Assembly (NCBI GenBank): GCA_018660305.1
Contig: JABJKO010000235.1
Location: forward strand, 1 to 17,308
DNA length: 17,308 bases
Source of the DNA: Rhodospirillaceae bacterium
GTDB lineage: Bacteria; Pseudomonadota; Alphaproteobacteria; MPNO01; UBA2964
Direction: 5' to 3'
In this document: positions 13,331 to 17,308 of the stretch, one piece after another
How the letters are laid out: each line of letters opens with the position of its first letter
Numbering within the stretch: position 1 is the first letter of the stretch
Program-made: the position numbers and the translations under genes
The notes under the pieces: model-generated
What the model saw: only the letters and a program-made list of their open reading frames with translations
Told to the model about the DNA's origin: nothing
Database searches by the model: none

Positions 13331-15349
13331 TTACCGGCTGAGCGACGGGATATAATCGCCAAGGATGGGAAACGCATCACCCAGCACGTTGGGTGGCCAT
13401 GGCAGGGCCAGCAGCTGGTCGAACACGATGTAGGCGAACAGGACGAATCCCACCGTGGCGCATAACACCACGAGCCATCGTTCGCGGGCTTCCGTGCGCA
13501 TATAAGCGATGATGAAAACGACAGCAGCCGGCAGCATGCCGATCAGGGCGACGGCCCCGAGCAGCCCGAACAGCCAGGCGAAGAAAATGGCGGCCCGGCG
13601 CAGCATCTGGCCCACCGGTTGCGTGGCATCGGCGCGGGAATCCATCTGCTGGCCTTCGCTGGCCAGCTTGATCTGGCTCCGGAAGGTATAGTTCACAAGG
13701 CTGATGGTGACGGCGCCGATCCCGAACCAGGCCACCGTCAGCGGCGCAATGGTCGAATCCGGCTCCCAGGTCGCGGTCTCGCTGATCATCCAGGCAATGC
13801 CGCCAAGCGCGAAGAGGTAAAACACCGTCTGGATATCCAGTTTCGGCGCATGAATCCTGAACAGCCCGCCGCCCGATGACGCCCGGCGCAACTCCTTCCA
13901 CAGCGGGTACACCAGTCCCCACGCCGCCATGCCAAGCACGATGATCACCACCGGACGAAACAGCCAGTCTGTCCCATACAGATCGAGCGAGACGAACAGA
14001 TAGCGCTCGACGATATCGCCGAGCACCAGCCCGAGGACCAGTGGTGGGCGCGGCCACCGCATGCGCTTCATGCTCCAGCCCAGCGTGCCGAAGAACATCA
14101 GAGAATAAAGATCACCCCAGTTGCGATGCGACTGGAACGCCCCGACAAACACGATCAGCAGCACCAGCGGTAACAGAACCGAGTACCGGATGGTGGCGAT
14201 CTTGGCGAGTTGGTCGGAAAACAGGAAGCAGATCCCGGCGCCCAGGATATTGGCCAGCGCCACCGACCACACCATTGTATAGGTGACATCGAGATGCTTG
14301 GTCAGCATGTCCGGCCCGGGGGCCAGACCGTGGATCAGGAACGCGCCAAGCAACAATGCCATGGACGCCGAGCCCGGCACGCCAAAGGCGATGGTCGGCA
14401 CAAGCGAGCCACCTTCCTTGGCATTGTTGGCGCCTTCCGATGCAATCACGCCGCGGATGTCGCCGGTACCGAAGGTCTCCGACCCGCCCTTGACCGATTT
14501 GGCGCCGTGGCCATAAGCGACCCAGTCGACGATGGGCGCGCCGATACCCGGGATAGCGCCAAGCCCGGCACCGATCCAGGCCACCCGCATCACCAGCCAC
14601 CAGTTTCGCAACGTATCGCGCACGCCACGCCACTGGCCCTCGCGCGTCGAGGTGCCGCCTTCGCCAGCAACCGCGCGCCGCTCGATCGCCATGTCGGCAA
14701 GTTCCGGCAACGCGAAGACGCCAAGCGAGATGGGCACCAGCGGGAATCCTTCCATCAGGTAATCCAGATCGCCGGTCCAGCGGAACTCACCGGTCTGCGG
14801 ATCCGTGCCGACGAACGAGATCATCAGCCCGAAACAGGCGGCGACCAGACCACGCAGCGGGGCGCTGCCTGACAGCACCGCGACCATCGACAGTCCGAAA
14901 ACCGAGATTGCCAGCAGATCGGGTGATTTAAGCTCGAGCATGATGGGACGCAGAATTGGGATACTGACCGCCAGCAGCATGGCGCCCAGAATGCCGCCCA
15001 TGAGCGACGCCGAATAGGCAGCGCCAAACGCGCGTCCTGCCTCACCCCGGCGCGCCAGCGGATGGCCATCCAGCACGGTCGCCGCCGATCCCGACGTGCC
15101 CGGCACGCCAAACAGAACTGCCGGGATGGTATCGGAGGTGGTGGTGACCGACTGCATCCCGATCAGCATGGCAAACGCGGCGAAGGGATCCATTGAGAAC
15201 GTAAAGGGCAACAGCAGCGCCAATCCGACGATGCCGCCAAGCCCCGGCACGACACCGAGAAACAACCCCATCAGGACCCCGCCAAACAGGAAAATCAGGC
15301 GGGACGGGTCCATCAGAATAAAAAGGGCGTCAATCGCCGCTTCCAGCAT
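13331..15349 (-). CDS. TctA-type transporter subunit with C-terminal TctB-like extension (fusion)
   Basis: Large membrane subunit of a tripartite tricarboxylate transporter (TTT), which imports carboxylates with the help of a periplasmic TctC protein. Residues 1 to about 490 are TctA, with the family's two related motifs VVPGLGG (33-39) and AIPGIGAPIVDWVAYGH (265-281) and a GVPGTSGS loop (81-88). Normal TctA ends near 500 residues. Here about 170 more residues follow, with four or so membrane segments (near 507-523, 536-553, 586-617 and 626-645) and an ending FDQLLALPWPP that resembles TctB. No separate tctB is present, so the small subunit appears fused. The ATG at 15349 has AGGGAAGG upstream. 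It is divergent from tctC. Confidence 0.93.
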   Translation of the reverse strand: MLEAAIDALFILMDPSRLIFLFGGVLMGLFLGVVPGLGGIVGLALLLPFTFSMDPFAAFAMLIGMQSVTTTSDTIPAVLFGVPGTSGSAATVLDGHPLARRGEAGRAFGAAYSASLMGGILGAMLLAVSIPILRPIMLELKSPDLLAISVFGLSMVAVLSGSAPLRGLVAACFGLMISFVGTDPQTGEFRWTGDLDYLMEGFPLVPISLGVFALPELADMAIERRAVAGEGGTSTREGQWRGVRDTLRNWWLVMRVAWIGAGLGAIPGIGAPIVDWVAYGHGAKSVKGGSETFGTGDIRGVIASEGANNAKEGGSLVPTIAFGVPGSASMALLLGAFLIHGLAPGPDMLTKHLDVTYTMVWSVALANILGAGICFLFSDQLAKIATIRYSVLLPLVLLIVFVGAFQSHRNWGDLYSLMFFGTLGWSMKRMRWPRPPLVLGLVLGDIVERYLFVSLDLYGTDWLFRPVVIIVLGMAAWGLVYPLWKELRRASSGGGLFRIHAPKLDIQTVFYLFALGGIAWMISETATWEPDSTIAPLTVAWFGIGAVTISLVNYTFRSQIKLASEGQQMDSRADATQPVGQMLRRAAIFFAWLFGLLGAVALIGMLPAAVVFIIAYMRTEARERWLVVLCATVGFVLFAYIVFDQLLALPWPPNVLGDAFPILGDYIPSLSR

Positions 15350-15406
15350 GCCTTATGGCCTTCCCTGCGCGCCAATTAGAGAGCCGGCGTCTGTTTGTCG
15401 GATCCT

Positions 15407-15435
15407 ATACCAACGGCAACGTGACACTCCGTCAA
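15407..15435 (-). promoter_or_regulatory. Possible promoter for the TctA-TctB gene
   Basis: On the minus strand TTGACG (15435-15430) and TGGTAT (15412-15407) are separated by 17 bases, a fair match to -35 and -10 elements, about 60 bases before the start codon. The 183-bp gap also holds ACGTGAC (15419-15425) and its reverse complement GTCACGT (15486-15492), which could be half-sites of a shared regulator of the divergent genes. The evidence is weak. Confidence 0.28.
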
Positions 15436-15532
15436 GCCAACCGACATGGACAAGGTGCCATCGAGTCTGCAAAATTGCGCCTAACGTCACGTAGAAGACG
15501 AAATTCCGTGATCCATAACAGGGAGAAATTTC

Positions 15533-16645
15533 ATGTTTGCAAGCAGGGGAAAAATTCTGCTCTCCGCAGCGCTGGTCTGTGTCTTAGCGTTGGGCGCCAT
15601 GAACCATGCCGCGGCGCAGGGATATTACGAAGGAAAGAAACTGACGCTTTGGATCGGTGGCGGTGTCGCCGGCGGCGTCAACCGCTATGGCCGCATGTTC
15701 GCGCGCCATGTGGTCAAGCATTTGCCCGGCACCCCCGAAGCGGTGGTGTCCAAGAACCTGCCGGGCGCTGGCGGCGTCGGCGCGGTGAAGACGCTGTATG
15801 GCCGCGCCAAGAAGGACGGCACCGAATTCGGCACCTTCGCGCTCGGCCCGGTGACCGACCCGCTGCTGCGACCCAAGCGCAAGCATGGCTACGACATGTT
15901 AAAATTCAACTGGGTCGGCGCCATGAACGATAATGTTCAGATCTGCCACGTCCATTCGAAGGGACCTCTTAAGACCATCGAAGACGTTATGGACCAGATC
16001 GTCACAGTCGGTGCCACCGGACGCCGGTCCCAGAGCGCCAAAATTCCCATGGCGCTGAATGCCTCGATCGGCACCAGATTTAAGATCATCGCGGGTTATC
16101 GTGGCTCGGGCGGATCGGCGCTCGCCTTTGAGAAGGGTGAAGTACAGGCCATCTGCACGTCGCTCGCTTCCATCAAGGCATCCAGGAAACACTTTATAGA
16201 CACCGGGCTTATCCGGATCATTATCCAGACCGGCGCCAGGAAGCATCCAGATCTGCCGCACATCCGCCTGTCATCGGAGCTGGCGAAATCAAAGAAGCAG
16301 AAGGCTCTTCTGAAATTCGCCACCGCCCATCTGGCAATGTCGCAGCCCATCGCGCTGCCACCGGGAGTGCCCGCCCAACGGGTCGCCGAATGGCGCAAGG
16401 CTTTTGCCGCGACCATGAAGGACCCGGCCTTCCTGGAAGAAGCCAAACGGACCTCTGTCGAGATCCAGCCCAAGAATGGCGACGAAGTGCTGGCCATCGT
16501 CAAAGGTATCTATGCGACGCCGAAAGATATCGTCAAGGCGACCGCCAAGGCGTTCCGGACCAAGGTCACGGCCTGCGATTACAAAACGTCAAAAGCCGGC
16601 AAGAAATGCCGCAAACCGAGAAAACGCAAGAAGAAAAAGAGCTGA
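15533..16645 (+). CDS. TctC-family (Bug) periplasmic solute-binding protein
   Basis: Periplasmic receptor that should deliver a carboxylate to the adjacent TctA-TctB transporter. The N-terminus is a clear Sec signal peptide (basic MFASRGK, hydrophobic LLSAALVCVLALGA, cleavage probably after the alanines around 26-28). The mature part has Bug-protein features such as NLPGAGGVGAVKTLYGRAKKDGT and the ATGR and GEVQAICTS regions. At 370 residues it is somewhat longer than the usual 320-330. The extra length is a C-terminal tail of lysines and arginines with two cysteines (CDYKTSKAGKKC, then a run ending RKKKKS), which is unusual. The ATG has AGGGAGA seven bases upstream. It is divergent from the TctA gene, and a strong hairpin follows the stop. 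Confidence 0.92.
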   Translation: MFASRGKILLSAALVCVLALGAMNHAAAQGYYEGKKLTLWIGGGVAGGVNRYGRMFARHVVKHLPGTPEAVVSKNLPGAGGVGAVKTLYGRAKKDGTEFGTFALGPVTDPLLRPKRKHGYDMLKFNWVGAMNDNVQICHVHSKGPLKTIEDVMDQIVTVGATGRRSQSAKIPMALNASIGTRFKIIAGYRGSGGSALAFEKGEVQAICTSLASIKASRKHFIDTGLIRIIIQTGARKHPDLPHIRLSSELAKSKKQKALLKFATAHLAMSQPIALPPGVPAQRVAEWRKAFAATMKDPAFLEEAKRTSVEIQPKNGDEVLAIVKGIYATPKDIVKATAKAFRTKVTACDYKTSKAGKKCRKPRKRKKKKS

Positions 16646-16663
16646 TCGCGTTTAACTGCCATA

Positions 16664-16700
16664 CCCCGCGCCGCCTCTTCATCCGAAGGGCGGCGCGGGG
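16664..16700 (+). terminator. Strong GC-rich hairpin after tctC (probable terminator)
   Basis: A perfect 12-bp stem, CCCCGCGCCGCC (16664-16675) with GGCGGCGCGGGG (16689-16700), and a 13-base loop begins 18 bases after the tctC stop. No T-run follows, so it is not a textbook intrinsic terminator. It may instead stop RNA decay or work with Rho. A second smaller hairpin, CGCGCC-ACC-GGCGCG, lies at 16734-16748. The rest of the gap to 16924 shows no gene. Confidence 0.62.
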
Positions 16701-16924
16701 GGGACATAGTATTCCCGACGGCATTTATGCTCACGCGCCACCGGCGCGGTTGATGTCAGACAGCCACACATTTTTATAGCAAGCCTGCCGAAAGGGGGAC
16801 CCCGGCTCATATGTTTAATTGTTATGGAAGCGGGATCAAACTGGACAGTCGGGGCTTTATGAGTAGGCTATGAAACAAGTTATTGCCGCATAGAGCATTT
16901 ACGTGGTTCAGGGATACAAAAAAA

Positions 16925-17308
16925 TTGATTTCGATCAGTCAGCTCCAAAAAGTATTTACGGTCACTGACGGCAAAGTGGCCGCCTTGAGCGATTTGAATA
17001 TTGAAGTGGATCCAGGTGATTTCTTTGTCATCGTCGGCGCCAGCGGATCCGGGAAGACCACGCTGCTGCGCTCGGTTGCCGGTCTCGAGAGGCCGGATTC
17101 CGGCACCATCAAAATTGCCGACCGCACGGTTTTTTCCAATCAGCCTGCCACATGGGTGGCCCCACAGGACCGGGCGCTGGGCATGGTGTTTCAGTCCTAT
17201 GCCGTCTGGCCGCATCTGACCGTCTTCGACAATGTTGCCCTGCCGTTGCAGGAAGGCACTCAGAAAATTCCCAGAAACCAAGTCCGCGCGCGGGTTCAGC
17301 AAGCCCTT
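16925..17308 (+). CDS. ABC transporter ATP-binding protein, N-terminal part (3' end outside window)
   Basis: The reading frame runs to the window edge and encodes about 128 residues of an ABC ATPase. Walker A is GASGSGKTTLLRSVAGLE, and the Q-loop region is GMVFQSYAVWPHLTVFDNV. The latter pattern is typical of the importer group that includes Fe3+ (FbpC), polyamine (PotA) and maltose (MalK) ATPases. There is no ATG in the right place. A TTG at 16925, giving MISISQLQKVF, has AGGGA ten bases upstream and places the N-terminus correctly. The frame is closed by a TGA at 16871, which excludes a much longer N-terminus. The signature motif, Walker B and any C-terminal TOBE domain lie beyond the window. 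The substrate cannot be told. Confidence 0.9.
   Translation, partial: MISISQLQKVFTVTDGKVAALSDLNIEVDPGDFFVIVGASGSGKTTLLRSVAGLERPDSGTIKIADRTVFSNQPATWVAPQDRALGMVFQSYAVWPHLTVFDNVALPLQEGTQKIPRNQVRARVQQAL

Noticed and set aside
13377..14057. 226-codon frame inside the TctA-TctB gene on the same strand
   Set aside because: It is a different frame of a well-supported membrane protein, with no domain and a skewed composition.
16750..16780. Promoter for the ABC transporter gene (TTGATG, 19 bases, TATAGC)
   Set aside because: Spacing is too long and both hexamers are only partial matches; chance occurrence is likely.

Overview
The window looks like chromosomal DNA of an alphaproteobacterium, probably a free-living Rhodospirillales-like organism. 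This is an inference from the high G+C content, the frequent GTG starts, the tripartite tricarboxylate transporter (TTT) genes with a TctC-type binding protein, and the general gene content. No rRNA, tRNA, insertion sequence, phage gene or CRISPR array is visible.

Layout. (1) Positions 2-247: the end of a YgjP/SprT-like zinc metallopeptidase, converging on and overlapping a drug/metabolite-type (EamA) transporter on the minus strand (220-1116). (2) Positions 1224-5000: a compact four-gene queuosine operon, queA-tgt-queF-queG. Each junction is a 4-base GTGA stop/start overlap. The genes cover the steps from preQ0 to finished queuosine in tRNA. (3) Positions 5000-5545: a regulatory and repeat-rich stretch. 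It holds a tandem 11-bp G-rich repeat beginning at the queG stop codon, an 8-bp inverted repeat, a near-perfect sigma-54 promoter and a TetR-style palindrome. These precede a 75-codon gene of unknown function, whose last 24 bases are tandemly triplicated. (4) Positions 5546-6568 (minus): an HtrA-like PDZ protein that appears to lack the catalytic His and Asp. (5) Positions 6712-11285 (minus): a five-gene unit transcribed right to left: MmgE/PrpD-family protein, carboxymuconolactone decarboxylase-like protein, two 258-residue short-chain dehydrogenases, and an aldo/keto reductase with a possible Tat leader. (6) Positions 11429-13323 (plus): a second EamA transporter, translationally coupled to an NAD-dependent epimerase/dehydratase. 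(7) Positions 13331-16645: a divergent TTT carboxylate uptake pair. One gene encodes a single 672-residue TctA protein with a TctB-like C-terminal extension; the other encodes a TctC binding protein with an unusual poly-basic tail. (8) Positions 16925-17308: the start of an ABC transporter ATPase of the Fe3+/polyamine/sugar type, cut by the window edge.

How the genes may work together. The que genes form a self-contained tRNA-modification module. Regions 5 to 7 (dehydratase-family enzyme, CMD-fold protein, several NAD(P)-dependent oxidoreductases, an epimerase, and carboxylate and EamA transporters) look like an accessory catabolic island for an unidentified carboxylic or hydroxy acid. The substrate cannot be read from the sequence. 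The most unusual part is the roughly 550-bp stretch after queG. There, stacked regulatory signals, including a convincing sigma-54 promoter, precede a tiny orphan gene bracketed by two unrelated short tandem repeats.
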